Below, piece after piece: positions 40,437 to 50,432 of a stretch of DNA of 64,000 bases. The stretch is taken from contig NZ_CABVIR010000002.1 in assembly GCF_902498065.1 (NCBI RefSeq), positions 669,408-733,407 of the forward strand, given 5' to 3'. The stretch is from Pseudomonas fluorescens (GTDB lineage Bacteria > Pseudomonadota > Gammaproteobacteria > Pseudomonadales > Pseudomonadaceae). A model generated the notes under the pieces. It was not told where the DNA came from, made no database searches, and saw nothing but the letters and a program-made list of their open reading frames with translations. The translations under genes were made by a program, and so were the position numbers. Position 1 is the stretch's first letter. The number at the start of each line of letters is the position of its first letter.

Positions 40437-40607
40437 GTGCCTGCGATTTGGTGTTTGCAGTAACGGCGTCGCACGACATTGATGGCCCATGAAACCAATA
40501 GCCCCGCGCAGCTGTCTCTTTCTTTAATCGGATCAATCGCTTATTTGGGCTAGTCTTTAATCAGAAGCGAGCGGAGCTCGGGCAGGGCGCCCGGCATAAG
40601 GAAGAGA

Positions 40608-40886
40608 ATGAATAGGCTGATTGTCGCAATAGCATTACTGACATTGGCGGGTTGTACCACTAATGCCAAGACCCACGCCGCACGTGGGGTCAGTGGCATC
40701 GAGGTCGATTGTTCGGGGTTGGGGTCGGGATGGGAGAAATGTCACAAGCGCGCTGCCAAGGAGTGCAAGGGCGCTGGTTACAAGGTGGTCACTCGATCCG
40801 ATGACGCCAAAGACGAAGATGAGTTTCCCTTTGGGTTCAACCCCGCAGGTTATCTGACGCGCACCATGCTGGTTATCTGCAGATGA
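40608..40886 (+). CDS. Small predicted lipoprotein
   Basis: 92 residues with a lipoprotein signal: MNRLIVAIALLTLAGC, where the lipobox LAGC makes C16 the acylated residue. The mature part is short and Cys-rich (four more cysteines, in VDCSGLGSGWEKCHKRAAKEC and the C-terminal ICR) and probably disulfide-bonded. AAGGAAGAG gives the ribosome-binding site. Function unknown; it sits between rpsA and ihfB. Confidence 0.82.
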   Translation: MNRLIVAIALLTLAGCTTNAKTHAARGVSGIEVDCSGLGSGWEKCHKRAAKECKGAGYKVVTRSDDAKDEDEFPFGFNPAGYLTRTMLVICR

Positions 40887-41035
40887 GCAGGTCGCGCTTG
40901 ATCGGCCTTCTGGGCTGAAATAGGTCATCCCCTTGACAGCGAAGATATGTCAAAGCTCGGGCTGTTCAAATTCCTTCGGGCATGCTAAAACCTTTGAAGC
41001 GATTTTCCTAGCTGCTTGAAAAAGAAGGGAAAAAT

Positions 41036-41329
41036 ATGACGAAGTCGGAGTTGATCGAACGAATTGTCACCCATCAAGGGCTGCTCTCATCGAAGGATGT
41101 GGAGCTGGCCATCAAGACTATGCTTGAACAAATGTCCCAATGTCTGGCCACTGGGGATCGGATTGAGATCCGTGGATTTGGTAGCTTCTCCTTGCATTAT
41201 CGGGCGCCGCGAGTAGGGCGCAATCCGAAAACCGGTCAGTCCGTCAGCCTTGACGGCAAATTCGTTCCCCATTTCAAACCGGGGAAAGAGTTGCGGGATC
41301 GGGTGAATGAGGATGAGGAACCGATTTAA
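41036..41329 (+). CDS. ihfB: Integration host factor subunit beta
   Basis: 97 residues, HU/IHF family. The DNA-bending arm [17 protein letters not shown] with its intercalating proline is intact, and the end [13 protein letters not shown] is the IHF-beta signature. It pairs with IHF-alpha (not in this window) to bend DNA at regulatory and recombination sites. It follows rpsA as in other gammaproteobacteria and marks the left edge of the O-antigen locus, as in PAO1. Confidence 0.97.
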   Translation: MTKSELIERIVTHQGLLSSKDVELAIKTMLEQMSQCLATGDRIEIRGFGSFSLHYRAPRVGRNPKTGQSVSLDGKFVPHFKPGKELRDRVNEDEEPI

Positions 41330-41353
41330 CCAGGCTGGATTAGGAGAAGTTTT

Positions 41354-41587
41354 GTGCGCGGAGTAAAGAAGTTGTCTTCGCTGCTGATCGTATTGGTGGC
41401 GTTAGCAGCGACGCTGCTCTTTTCATTGGAGAATCAGCAGTCGGTATCCTTGGTGTTTGTGGGTTGGTCTACACCGCCATGGCCCGTGTCAATTTACATT
41501 TTGGGTGCGTTACTGCTGGGGTTGTTGGTTGGGCCGCTTTTGGGGGTTTTCTTCTACCGGCGAAACAGCCGCCGGCTTGGAAAGTAG
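41354..41587 (+). CDS. LapA-domain inner-membrane protein
   Basis: 77 residues from a GTG, with AGGAGA six bases before it. Two hydrophobic helices (LSSLLIVLVALAATLLFSL and IYILGALLLGLLVGPLLGV) flank a short loop with the family's ENQQSVSL, and the end is basic (RRNSRRLGK). Proteins of this type (DUF1049, LapA) in E. coli help regulate lipopolysaccharide assembly. It starts 24 bases after ihfB and is probably co-transcribed. Confidence 0.85.
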   Translation: MRGVKKLSSLLIVLVALAATLLFSLENQQSVSLVFVGWSTPPWPVSIYILGALLLGLLVGPLLGVFFYRRNSRRLGK

Positions 41588-41704
41588 GCGGGTTGGCTCT
41601 GAAGCCTGTGAGTGCCTTCGTGCCTGACTGGCTGATCGGTGCAGCGTTCGTTGGGAGGATGGCCCGGCGCTGAATGTTGGCAGCGCGCCGGACCCGGCCA
41701 GTAC

Positions 41705-42829
41705 TTAGCCGCGTAACTCCATTGCATCGATCATCGCTGCATTCACACGATGTACGTCATACTTTTGTTCCGCTAGTTCGCGACTTGTGCGACCCATTTG
41801 CTCACGCAACTCGCTTGAACCTGCCAGGCGCGCCATGGCGGTTGCCAGGTCTGCCGAGTCCCGCGGTTTAACCAAAAAGCCGTTCACCCCGTCCTGAACC
41901 GTCTCACGGCATCCCGGTGCGTCTGTGGTAACAATGGCTCGTCCACAGGACATTGCTTCTAGCACCGAGCGTGGTGTTCCTTCGCGGTAGGATGGCAGCA
42001 CGAATACGCTGCAAGCGGCGAGGTACGGTTTCACATCGCTGACGGCTCCGTGATACTGGATGACGCCCTCTTTTTCCCAGCCTGCAACGATATCTGCTTG
42101 AATCCCCGAGGGATTGGAATCCAGTGGCCCAACCAGATGGAAAGTGGCTTGCGGGTAGGTGGATTTCAGCGAGCGAGCAGCATCCACATACTCAACCACG
42201 CCCTTATCGCGCAGAACCCGACCGACGAACAAAAAGCTCGGTTGAGAGGGGAGAGGGGCGACCGGGAAGCTGTCGGTGTCGACCCCCGACCCATTGACGA
42301 TCCAGGTTGGAAGGCTTGCGTTGAAAAGCCCCTGGTCCTTGAAGAGCTGTCGGTCATCCGGGTTCTGGAAGAACAGGCCGTTGGCGAAGCGCAATCCGAA
42401 CCGGTACAAGCCTGATGCGATGCGTTTGACGAGGTCGCGACTGAAGCTGGCCTTGGCGTCAGTAAACGCATAGCCCAGGCCGGTAATCAGCGCGTAACGC
42501 CGCTTTACGCCCGCCAGACGGGCGGCGGGCAAGCCATAGACCACCGGCTTTATCGTATAGGCGAGCACCACGTCGGGCTTGATTTTGCGCAGGCACTGGC
42601 TGAGCTGCAGCAGATAGCGCAGATCGGCGAATGGATTTAATCCTGCACGTGACATTGGCACGACGTGGTACGCAATCCCTTTTTCAGCGAGTCGCGTGCG
42701 CACAGATTCATCATCTTCAGGTGCAATCGCGGCGACTTCATGACCATTCGCTCGCATTGCATCCAGAAGATCCCCGCGAAACCGGATCAACGATTCTGCG
42801 AACCCGGCGATGACGACAATTTTAGACAT
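41705..42829 (-). CDS. GT4-family glycosyltransferase
   Basis: 374 residues, GT-B fold. The C-terminal nucleotide-sugar site has the E-x7-E motif in [20 protein letters not shown], preceded by [13 protein letters not shown]. The N-terminal domain begins [22 protein letters not shown]. It is the only non-initiating glycosyltransferase between ihfB and wbpM, and its start overlaps the end of the epimerase gene by 8 bases. It probably adds an N-acetylhexosamine-type sugar or its uronic acid to the lipid-linked first sugar. Confidence 0.88.
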   Translation of the reverse strand: MSKIVVIAGFAESLIRFRGDLLDAMRANGHEVAAIAPEDDESVRTRLAEKGIAYHVVPMSRAGLNPFADLRYLLQLSQCLRKIKPDVVLAYTIKPVVYGLPAARLAGVKRRYALITGLGYAFTDAKASFSRDLVKRIASGLYRFGLRFANGLFFQNPDDRQLFKDQGLFNASLPTWIVNGSGVDTDSFPVAPLPSQPSFLFVGRVLRDKGVVEYVDAARSLKSTYPQATFHLVGPLDSNPSGIQADIVAGWEKEGVIQYHGAVSDVKPYLAACSVFVLPSYREGTPRSVLEAMSCGRAIVTTDAPGCRETVQDGVNGFLVKPRDSADLATAMARLAGSSELREQMGRTSRELAEQKYDVHRVNAAMIDAMELRG

Positions 42830-43862
42830 GCTTGCCTACATGGGTTGTGTAGTAGGTTGCAGAGTCCTGCAGTCCGGCGGCGATGCGATGCGTCGGTGCA
42901 TAGCCGAGCAACGATTCGATCTTGCTGATATCCGCCTGGGAATGACGAACATCGGCGGCCCGGAAGTCGCGGTATACCGGATTCACATCCTTTAGCTCAG
43001 GCTTGACCGCGCTCGCAAGTTCACGGATGTGGGAGAACAGTTCCTTCAGCGTGGTGCGGTCGCCCACGGCCACGTTGTAAACCTGATTCACCGCATCGGC
43101 TTCTTGCGTGGTAGCCGCCAGCAAATTGGCCTGGACAGTGTTGGCAATGAAGCAAAAATCACGGCTGGTTTCACCATCGCCGTTGATATAAATGGGTTCG
43201 TCACGCAGCAGGGCACCAAACCATTTTGGAATCACGGCGGCGTAGGCGCCATCCGGATCCTGCCTTGGGCCGAATACGTTGAAGTAACGCAGCCCTATGG
43301 TCTGCAACCCATAGCAACGTGCGAACACGTCCGCGTATAGCTCGTTGACGTACTTGGTGACGGCATAGGGTGACAGTGGCCGACCGATGCAATCCTCTAC
43401 CTTGGGCAATCCAGGGTGATCGCCGTAGGTGGAGCTTGATGCGGCATACACGAAGCGCTTGACGCCGGCATCGCGGCTGGCGACCAGCATGTTCAGGAAG
43501 CCATCGATGTTTGTGGTGTTGGTCCGGATCGGGTCTTCCAGCGAGCGAGGTACGCTGCCCAGGGCTGCCTGGTGAAGAACGTAGTCGACACCGCCTTCCA
43601 TGGCGCGCTGGCAGTCTTCCAGTTCGCGGATATCACCTTGCACAAATTTGAACTGTGCCCAGGCGGTATCTGCAACAGCCTGCTGCACCAGATCAAGGTT
43701 GCGCTGGTGGCCGGTTTCGAAGTTGTCGAGGCCGATCACGCGCTGATTCAGCTGGAGCAGTGTCTCGAGCAGATTCGAGCCGATGAAGCCGGCCACACCG
43801 GTGATGAGCCAAGTGCGCGGCGACGCCGCCAGCTCTTGGCGCAGAGTTTCGTAAGCGTTCAT
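42822..43862 (-). CDS. wbpP: UDP-N-acetylhexosamine C4-epimerase (WbpP/TviC-like)
   Basis: 346 residues from the ATG at 43862, preceded by GGAG at the right distance; upstream in-frame codons overlap the previous gene. Extended [16 protein letters not shown] for the cofactor and YAVTKY as the catalytic YxxxK, with the serine in AASSSTYGD. WbpP and TviC interconvert GlcNAc- and GalNAc-type UDP-sugars. Beside the C6-dehydrogenase gene it should give UDP-GalNAcA or its C4 epimer. The SD lies in the last codons of the dehydrogenase gene, so they are coupled. Confidence 0.88.
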   Translation of the reverse strand: MNAYETLRQELAASPRTWLITGVAGFIGSNLLETLLQLNQRVIGLDNFETGHQRNLDLVQQAVADTAWAQFKFVQGDIRELEDCQRAMEGGVDYVLHQAALGSVPRSLEDPIRTNTTNIDGFLNMLVASRDAGVKRFVYAASSSTYGDHPGLPKVEDCIGRPLSPYAVTKYVNELYADVFARCYGLQTIGLRYFNVFGPRQDPDGAYAAVIPKWFGALLRDEPIYINGDGETSRDFCFIANTVQANLLAATTQEADAVNQVYNVAVGDRTTLKELFSHIRELASAVKPELKDVNPVYRDFRAADVRHSQADISKIESLLGYAPTHRIAAGLQDSATYYTTHVGKHV

Positions 43863-43873
43863 GCCATTCTCCA

Positions 43874-45157
43874 TCAGAGGCGCCAGAAGCGCGCTCCAGC
43901 ACTTTCCAGAGCAGGGCCGTCGCAAACACCTTTGACATCGATGACGACGGGAGCGTTGTGCATAAGCTTCAGGTATTCGTCGGTGGTCCAGCGCGCATAG
44001 GCATCATGTGCAACGGCAACCACGACTGCAGCGGCAGGCTGGAGTTCGTCGAGTTTGCACAGCGAGACGCCATACTCGTGTAGGGCTTCTGCCGAATCGG
44101 CCTCTGGGTCGAACACTTGTACCTTGACGTCGAATTCTTCGAGCTCGCGAATGATATCGATGACGCGAGAGTTGCGCAGGTCAGGGCAGTTTTCTTTGAA
44201 GGTCAGGCCCAGCACGGTGACGACGGCGCCAGCGATAGGGTGGCCGGCGTGGATCATCTGCTTGATCGTCTGCTGGGCGATAAACGCGCCCATGCTGTCG
44301 TTGATACGACGACCGGCCAGAATGACCTGAGGAATATAGCCGAGCTTTTCGGCCTTGTGCGTCAGGTAGTAAGGGTCCACACCAATGCAGTGTCCGCCTA
44401 CCAGGCCCGGCTTGAATTTCAGGAAGTTCCACTTGGTCCCGGCGGCTTCAAGAACGTCGAGCGTGTCGATGCCCATGCGGTCGAAGATCAGTGCCAATTC
44501 GTTCATCAGGGCGATGTTCAGGTCGCGCTGGGTGTTTTCGATCACCTTGGCGGCCTCGGCCACTTTGATCGACGCGGCTTTGTAAACGCCGGCAGTGACG
44601 ACGGAGCTGTACACGTCGGCCACGATGTCAAGGGTAGCAGCGTCTTGCCCGGAGACGACTTTTTTGATCTTGGTGAATGTGTGTTCCTTGTCGCCCGGGT
44701 TGATGCGCTCGGGGCTGTAGCCCACGGTGAAGTCGGTGCCGCATTTCAGGCCGGATACACGCTCCAGGATCGGAACGCAGATGTCTTCGGTGACACCTGG
44801 ATAAACAGTCGACTCGTAAACAACGATGTCGCCCTGTTTAAGCGCTTTGCCTACAGTTTCGGAAGCCTTCACCACCGGCGTCAGGTCCGGCTGGTGAGCG
44901 TCGTCGATCGGCGTCGGAACCGCGACGATATGGAAATCCGCCTTTGCGAGCACATCAGTCTTGCTGGTGAATTCGATTTGCGTCTGGCCCAGTTCATCGC
45001 TGGTGATTTCGTTGGTACGGTCCTGTCCCGCGCGCAGTTCCTGCAGGCGGCTTTCGTTGATGTCAAAGCCGATTACTGGTCCGTGTTTGCCGAACGCTAC
45101 AGCCACCGGCAGGCCAACATAACCCAGCCCGACCACTGATATCTTTCTCAGATACAT
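43874..45157 (-). CDS. wbpO: UDP-N-acetylhexosamine C6-dehydrogenase (TviB/WbpO-like)
   Basis: 427 residues, UDP-sugar dehydrogenase family. The NAD motif GLGYVGLP is at 10-17, [16 protein letters not shown] is conserved, and [11 protein letters not shown] carries the catalytic cysteine. It oxidises C6 of a UDP-HexNAc to the uronic acid. The pairing with a WbpP-like epimerase matches the P. aeruginosa O6 and Salmonella Vi loci, which make GalNAcA. AGAGGAAAA precedes the ATG. Confidence 0.92.
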   Translation of the reverse strand: MYLRKISVVGLGYVGLPVAVAFGKHGPVIGFDINESRLQELRAGQDRTNEITSDELGQTQIEFTSKTDVLAKADFHIVAVPTPIDDAHQPDLTPVVKASETVGKALKQGDIVVYESTVYPGVTEDICVPILERVSGLKCGTDFTVGYSPERINPGDKEHTFTKIKKVVSGQDAATLDIVADVYSSVVTAGVYKAASIKVAEAAKVIENTQRDLNIALMNELALIFDRMGIDTLDVLEAAGTKWNFLKFKPGLVGGHCIGVDPYYLTHKAEKLGYIPQVILAGRRINDSMGAFIAQQTIKQMIHAGHPIAGAVVTVLGLTFKENCPDLRNSRVIDIIRELEEFDVKVQVFDPEADSAEALHEYGVSLCKLDELQPAAAVVVAVAHDAYARWTTDEYLKLMHNAPVVIDVKGVCDGPALESAGARFWRL

Positions 45158-45188
45158 GGGTTTTCCTCTAATAAATGGAATCTTTTAA

Positions 45189-47135
45189 TCAGTTGACTTG
45201 TTTGCGATCGAGCCACGCCTGGAACATCAGCACAGGCCAAAGCTGTTGCTGGTAATTTCCCTGCCCCCGAAGGTGCTTTTCCCACACGGCCCTGATCGGG
45301 CCCGGTACGAAATAACCTTCGCTCGCCAGTCGTTGTGGGTCCAGCAATGATTCGGCCCAGTCGCGCAAAGGGCCGCGGAGCCAATCGTGTAGCGGGATAC
45401 CGAAGCCCATTTTTGGGCGTTCGATGAGTTCTCGTGGTACGTAGCGATCGAGTAGCTGGCGCAGAATCCACTTGGTGCTGCCATTGCGGATTTTGAGCGA
45501 CATCGGCAATGTCGATGCAAACTCGACGATCCGATGGTCCAGGAACGGTACCCGGGTTTCCAGGCTGACCGCCATTGCCGCGCGATCTACTTTGGCCAGA
45601 ATGTCGTCCGGCAGGTAGGTCAGTGTGTCTTGGCGCATCATCCAGGAGGCGAAATCGCTGTCCCCGACAGATGCAAGGCCTGGCATGGGGTCAGCGCCGA
45701 TGACGATATCGGTTGCATTTGGCCATTGTGATACTACCCGATCATACATTTGGTCGGGAGAGGCATGTCGCATGACGCTGGCGAGTTTGTGGAGCTTGTC
45801 GCCAGGCAGCGCGACGCGCAAGCCTGCGGGGGTAATCGGGTTCAATCCGGCGGCGATGGAGTCCCAGCGAGCTGGCGAGGCGGATTCAATCATTTTTGCT
45901 GCCAGCCTGCGTGCTGGTCCCGGTACACGACTGAGCTTGCGCCATACGTTGGGCAGGTGCTGATAGCGATTGTATCCGCCGAACAGCTCATCGCCTGCGT
46001 CGCCGGACAGGCTCACCGTGACGTGGCTACGAGCCAGCTGAGAAACAAGAAAGGTTGGTATTTGTGATGAATCGGCAAAGGGCTCGCGGTAGATGTCAGG
46101 TAGCTTCGGCACCACGTTCATTGCATCCGTACCTGACACATAGAGTTCGGTGTGGTCGGTGCCGAGGTGGCGGGCAACGGCTTTGGCGTGCTCGGCCTCG
46201 TTGTAGCCCGGATTGTCGAAACCGATGGTGTAGGTCTTGACCTGTTGGGACGATAGCGACTGCATCAGGCTGACGATGAGTGTTGAGTCGATGCCGCCGG
46301 ACAGGAACGCGCCGAGAGGTACATCCGCTACCATTTGGTCGCGGATCGTAGTGCTCATCAGCTCGTGAAGCTGGTCGATGGCTTCTGCATCGGAACGCGA
46401 CGGGTTGTGTCCGGGTTGTGCGGCGGGCAGTTCCCAATAGGTCTGTGGCGTTCCTGTCGTGCCGCTATCGAGGGTGGCCTGGTCGAGCTCGAGCCACGTG
46501 CCCGGCGGCAATTTGTGAATGCCCTGGTAAATGGAGTGTGGTGACGGCACATACGCATACTTCAGGAGCAGGGCCAGGCTGTCGCGTGAAATCTCCGCGT
46601 CGAAGTTCGGGTGCGCTTCCAGTGCCTGAAGCTCCGATGCGAAGAACAGCGCGCCTTTGCTCAGGCCGTAATAGAGTGGCTTTTCTCCGATCCGGTCGCG
46701 CGCAAGCGTGAGGGTTTCGCGGGTGCGGTCCCATACTGCCAGCGCGAACATGCCGACCAGCTTGCGCAGGGTTTCTTGAATACCCCACTGTTCGAAGGCT
46801 GCCAGCATCACCTCGGTATCCGAATGGCCGCGCCATGGCAGCGGGCTCGGATGAGTCGCGTCGAGCGCTTGGCGCAATGCCTGGAAGTTGTAGATTTCAC
46901 CATTGAACACAATGACGTAACGACCTGTCGGCGATGCCATTGGCTGGTGTCCGGCGGAGCTCAGGTCGACGATCGCCAGTCGGCGGTGGCCAAGAAAAAG
47001 GCCGGCGTCATTGTCCCAGGCGCCCGAATCATCGGGGCCCCGGCGAAGAATGGCGTTGGTCATGCGGGTGAGGGCGGATGGCCCGTCGTACCTGCCTTGG
47101 CTGTTAGGGTGCCAGAACCCAGCAATACCGCACAT
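45189..47135 (-). CDS. Asparagine-synthase-like amidotransferase of the O-antigen locus
   Basis: 648 residues, AsnB family. The N-terminal glutaminase domain has the nucleophile C2 (MCGIAGFWHP); the synthetase domain has the ATP-binding LSGGIDSTLIV. Homologues in O-antigen clusters, such as WbpS of P. aeruginosa O6, are thought to amidate uronic acids to uronamides. Its position between the Wzy-like gene and the dehydrogenase supports conversion of a HexNAcA residue to its amide, rather than housekeeping asparagine synthesis. Confidence 0.9.
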   Translation of the reverse strand: MCGIAGFWHPNSQGRYDGPSALTRMTNAILRRGPDDSGAWDNDAGLFLGHRRLAIVDLSSAGHQPMASPTGRYVIVFNGEIYNFQALRQALDATHPSPLPWRGHSDTEVMLAAFEQWGIQETLRKLVGMFALAVWDRTRETLTLARDRIGEKPLYYGLSKGALFFASELQALEAHPNFDAEISRDSLALLLKYAYVPSPHSIYQGIHKLPPGTWLELDQATLDSGTTGTPQTYWELPAAQPGHNPSRSDAEAIDQLHELMSTTIRDQMVADVPLGAFLSGGIDSTLIVSLMQSLSSQQVKTYTIGFDNPGYNEAEHAKAVARHLGTDHTELYVSGTDAMNVVPKLPDIYREPFADSSQIPTFLVSQLARSHVTVSLSGDAGDELFGGYNRYQHLPNVWRKLSRVPGPARRLAAKMIESASPARWDSIAAGLNPITPAGLRVALPGDKLHKLASVMRHASPDQMYDRVVSQWPNATDIVIGADPMPGLASVGDSDFASWMMRQDTLTYLPDDILAKVDRAAMAVSLETRVPFLDHRIVEFASTLPMSLKIRNGSTKWILRQLLDRYVPRELIERPKMGFGIPLHDWLRGPLRDWAESLLDPQRLASEGYFVPGPIRAVWEKHLRGQGNYQQQLWPVLMFQAWLDRKQVN

Positions 47136-47153
47136 GGAGCAATCTCGTTGTAA

Positions 47154-48377
47154 TCAAAGGGGTTGAGGCTTTTCGCGCACAGTAGTGAAACTGCCATTCT
47201 TGACCGCTAGCGCACAAATGATCATGTAGAGACTGAATACCGGTTGGCGGAGCGTGAAGTGCGCCCCTGAGAAAACCATTAGAACGACAAGTACAGCCAG
47301 CGAATAAGGGTCTCGGGCTCGATAGGCGTTGAGGAGAAGCCACAGGTACAAGGCGCCCATCAGCAACACGCCTGCGATGCCAGTCTGGGTCAAAATGTCG
47401 AAGCCGAGGTTGTGCGCCTCCTGCTTGACTTCGGGATCGTCAAAATAAGAGTACGCGCCCGGGCCATGCCCGATAACAGGGGACTTCAGCCATACTTCTG
47501 CGGCATGGGCCCACAGGATTTTGCGGGCAATGCCCTTGTTCTCGTCGAAGCCGACACCGAGCACGGAATCCGACTTTCCGATGAGCATTTCCCGTCCGGG
47601 GGCATCGATCACGAGCTTGAATGAACCAAACGCGACCAGGAAAGCGAACAGCATCGTCGCGAATATCTTCCAGTTGGCCCGTTTCACCCACAGCAGCGCG
47701 ACGATTGTAAGGAGTGGCAGGCTAATGGCCCAGGCGAGTAGCAGTGCATCGCTGCGCACGCTCAATCCAACAGTGAACAGCATCCAGAAAAACAGGAAGT
47801 TGCGTAGCCAGCGTATCCCCTGCCAGTTTGACTCGCGGCAAGCGGCCATCGCCCAGATTGGGATCGGCAGCAGGAACAGGGCGAGCTGATTGGGGTTGGT
47901 GGACCAGGCAGAAAGGCGTGAAGGGAACAGCGTATTGATCCCTAGCCATTCCGCCAACTGTGGGGAGTTGGTCATCAAACAGAGAAACGGAATCGCCAGC
48001 AACGCAAGTGGAATGACGGTCAGGGCCTTGATGAAGCTATTGAACTCTTCCTGTGTCGCTTTCTCGAGACAGGCTAGCGCCATCAGAGAGAAGCATGCCG
48101 TGTACACATACGCCGCCGCGGTGTGGACAGAACTGCCTCCTTTGACAGGGCTGAGCAGCGCTGCAACCGCCGCAATCACCATGAAACCTACCCAGAAGAG
48201 CATGATGGGATGCGTCAGGTAGCGCATAGCCTGCTTGTAGCGCAGGGACCACAGAAACAACAACATAACGGCAAGTTCGCCGATTCCGAGTGGTAGTTTG
48301 CCGAAGCGCAGCGCCGTCGCAACGGAGGCAAAAACCACCAGGGCGGAACCGATCGAGATGAAATTTACCTTGCGCAT
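47154..48377 (-). CDS. wzy: O-antigen polymerase/ligase family membrane protein (Wzy-like)
   Basis: 407 residues with about 11 hydrophobic helices. A large loop in the second half carries the Wzy_C/O-antigen-ligase-type signature: GHGPGAYSYFDDPEVKQ followed by AHNLGFDILTQTGIAGVLL. In an O-antigen locus with a flippase this is most likely the polymerase; a WaaL-type ligase belongs to the same fold and cannot be excluded. It overlaps the wzx gene by 13 bases. Confidence 0.8.
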   Translation of the reverse strand: MRKVNFISIGSALVVFASVATALRFGKLPLGIGELAVMLLFLWSLRYKQAMRYLTHPIMLFWVGFMVIAAVAALLSPVKGGSSVHTAAAYVYTACFSLMALACLEKATQEEFNSFIKALTVIPLALLAIPFLCLMTNSPQLAEWLGINTLFPSRLSAWSTNPNQLALFLLPIPIWAMAACRESNWQGIRWLRNFLFFWMLFTVGLSVRSDALLLAWAISLPLLTIVALLWVKRANWKIFATMLFAFLVAFGSFKLVIDAPGREMLIGKSDSVLGVGFDENKGIARKILWAHAAEVWLKSPVIGHGPGAYSYFDDPEVKQEAHNLGFDILTQTGIAGVLLMGALYLWLLLNAYRARDPYSLAVLVVLMVFSGAHFTLRQPVFSLYMIICALAVKNGSFTTVREKPQPL

Positions 48378-49795
48378 TTTTCCTGCCTTAGGTCACGCAA
48401 ACGCTTCGCCAGAAAGGCGAGGCTGCTCATGAAAACAGCAAGCAGGAGCAGTGAAACAAGTGCGCCTTCCATGCCATGAATTGAAGTTGTGATGAAAACT
48501 CCGATGCCTACCCCGAGCCAAGGCAGTAGCCCGATGACTGATTTTCGGAGCGAGGAGGACAAGAGTATACCGTTACGGATGTCGACAATGATGACCGCCA
48601 GCAATTGAGAAGCGAACCATGCCCAGCTGATTTCTCGGGTCGCGTATCCGTAAAATACGAAAAGCGTGGCCGCGCCAGCGCCAAGCGAAAGCAGATTGAT
48701 CAGAAGTGCAGCGCCTGCATCCTTCTGTGCTTGCAGAAACTCATACCCGAGGCGGACATGCCCGGACATGCAAATCCCCGCAAGCAGTCCGGCGGCAAAG
48801 GGTGCGGCATCCTGAAGCGCCGGAAGCCATAGAACCAGTAACGGATAGAGCGCGATACCCGAGAGCGTGAGCGCGCCGTAAATCAACGCACTGCCCAGGT
48901 TGAGGTAGGGCATCGTGTCGCGAAGCCACGCTTTTTTGTCTGGATCAGCCAGCCATTCGCAAATTTTTGGATAAACCAGCACCGGGTAGAGAGTCGCAAC
49001 GAACCAGATTTTGTTCAGCACGTCGTAGACGGATCGGTACTTGCCCAGTGTTTCGGCGCCATAGGCGTGGCTGACATAGATGGATATGAATTCGGTCGCG
49101 AGCACTTGCAGGAGCGCGACGCCGATGATGGGGGCTGCGTGTCGGTAGAGGGTGGCCACCAGTGGCCATGCGACCGGGGTGCGCAGCTCTGCTTCTTGCT
49201 TGCGCCAAAACAGCCACAAAATCAGGTAGTCGGGGATTTTCCTGAGAACGATGGCGGCAAGTACCCACTCGATCTGCTGTGTCGCGACGGCAACAATCGC
49301 CACGGCAAGGAAGCGGCTTAGCTGGATGCACAATTGGTATTGCGCGTAGGCAAAGTGCCGCGCCCGCAGCACGTTCAACATTTGGAAATACTGCCCCGGC
49401 AAGGCCAGAACGTATTCGACTACCGCGGCGGCGCCGATCCAGTACGCCAGGTTCAGTTGATCGGTATGCAGTGGGAAAAGGACGGAGACGCCCTTGGCAA
49501 TCAGGGGCATAGCCAGTAACAGCACAATACCCGCCGCGACGTAGGCCGCACGGGTAGAGCTGACAAGCTGAGCGCGCTGCGTTTCCCCAGCCGAGTAAAT
49601 AGCGCTGACCGCAGACTTGGATAATGCCGAATCCAGGAACAGCAGAGTGCTGGAGAGAATGATATAGACGGAATAGAAGCCGTAGCCTTGAAAACCGATA
49701 TAGTAAACAAGGATCGGAATAATCAGAATGTTCAGTAGAAAATTCAGACCATTGGCTGAATACAGTGCAAGGGATTTCTTTAGCCAGCTATTCAA
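48365..49795 (-). CDS. wzx: O-unit flippase (Wzx-type, MOP superfamily)
   Basis: About 476 residues with about 12-14 hydrophobic helices, which should move undecaprenyl-linked O-units across the inner membrane. I chose a TTG start at 49795 (MNSWLKKSLALYSANGLN) because a strong GGAGG (49801-49805) lies five bases before it and this is a typical Wzx N-terminus. The frame stays open to 49921, but that extension is polar and Cys-containing, unlike the family. It is the first gene of the minus-strand half of the locus. Length and topology fit Wzx; sequence identity to named Wzx proteins was not tested. Confidence 0.82.
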   Translation of the reverse strand: MNSWLKKSLALYSANGLNFLLNILIIPILVYYIGFQGYGFYSVYIILSSTLLFLDSALSKSAVSAIYSAGETQRAQLVSSTRAAYVAAGIVLLLAMPLIAKGVSVLFPLHTDQLNLAYWIGAAAVVEYVLALPGQYFQMLNVLRARHFAYAQYQLCIQLSRFLAVAIVAVATQQIEWVLAAIVLRKIPDYLILWLFWRKQEAELRTPVAWPLVATLYRHAAPIIGVALLQVLATEFISIYVSHAYGAETLGKYRSVYDVLNKIWFVATLYPVLVYPKICEWLADPDKKAWLRDTMPYLNLGSALIYGALTLSGIALYPLLVLWLPALQDAAPFAAGLLAGICMSGHVRLGYEFLQAQKDAGAALLINLLSLGAGAATLFVFYGYATREISWAWFASQLLAVIIVDIRNGILLSSSLRKSVIGLLPWLGVGIGVFITTSIHGMEGALVSLLLLAVFMSSLAFLAKRLRDLRQEKCAR

Positions 49796-50432
49796 TTCCA
49801 CCTCCCTATGCCGAATACGTAATTTTCTCAACGTTCCGGTTTCCATCAGGGAATGGTCTGGATCGAAAAGCATGTTGTGATCTGTGGAGCATCGGAAACA
49901 GTTTCCTGACAGCCCTTCCATCTATGTGTGTGCTGGCTGAACACCGTGCCGGACTCCAAAGGACATGGAGGACGCGAACATAAAGGATGCAAGCGTGTTT
50001 GCAAGCAGTCAGGCACCATAGGCTGGAAGGTAGGGAATGATACTGGATAGAGCATTTCTGGCAAGTAGCATGAGCGCATTCCGCACTTGCACAAACAGCA
50101 TGAATACTGGGTCGTGCTATTCATTGCTTGACGGTTGAAATTATGGTTGTCAAAATTTTTCGCTTTTTTGATGCCGATATTTCCGGGCGCCCGGCTGAGC
50201 GATGGCGCTGGAAATGGTATAACGACACCAGCAATTGGTTAGAGTCGTGTTTGTACCGATGACGTCGAAGTTGAGAGTTGTCGGGTCGATTTTTATTGCC
50301 TGTCAGGACATCCGCAAGCTGGATCCTTTTTCGATGATTATGTTTGCGTCCAGAGTGCTCGGGAACATCTGAGTCGCAGGTTACGGCGGCATTGAATACA
50401 CGCGCTCATCAAATCAACACTCAGGTCAACAC
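49796..50432. other. Divergent regulatory region of the O-antigen locus
   Basis: About 640 bases separate the two halves of the locus, with lower GC than the core. It contains the palindrome CCGGGCGCCCGG (50186-50197) and should hold promoters for both wzx (minus) and the pglC-like gene (plus). A plus-strand candidate is listed separately; TGGTATAAC near 50215-50223 looks like an extended -10. No gene is convincing here. Confidence 0.5.
50128..50156 (+). promoter_or_regulatory. Candidate promoter for the bacillosamine-type genes
   Basis: TTGACG (50128-50133) and CAAAAT (50151-50156) are spaced by 17 bases. If used, it would give a leader of about 270 bases before the gene at 50433. Confidence 0.3.

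Noticed and set aside
38739..40490. 583-residue open frame opposite rpsA
   Set aside because: Shadow frame arising from the codon bias of rpsA; no motif and no initiation signal.
49796..49921. Extra N-terminal 42 residues of the flippase
   Set aside because: Polar, Cys-containing and unlike Wzx proteins; a strong ribosome-binding site lies directly before the internal TTG.
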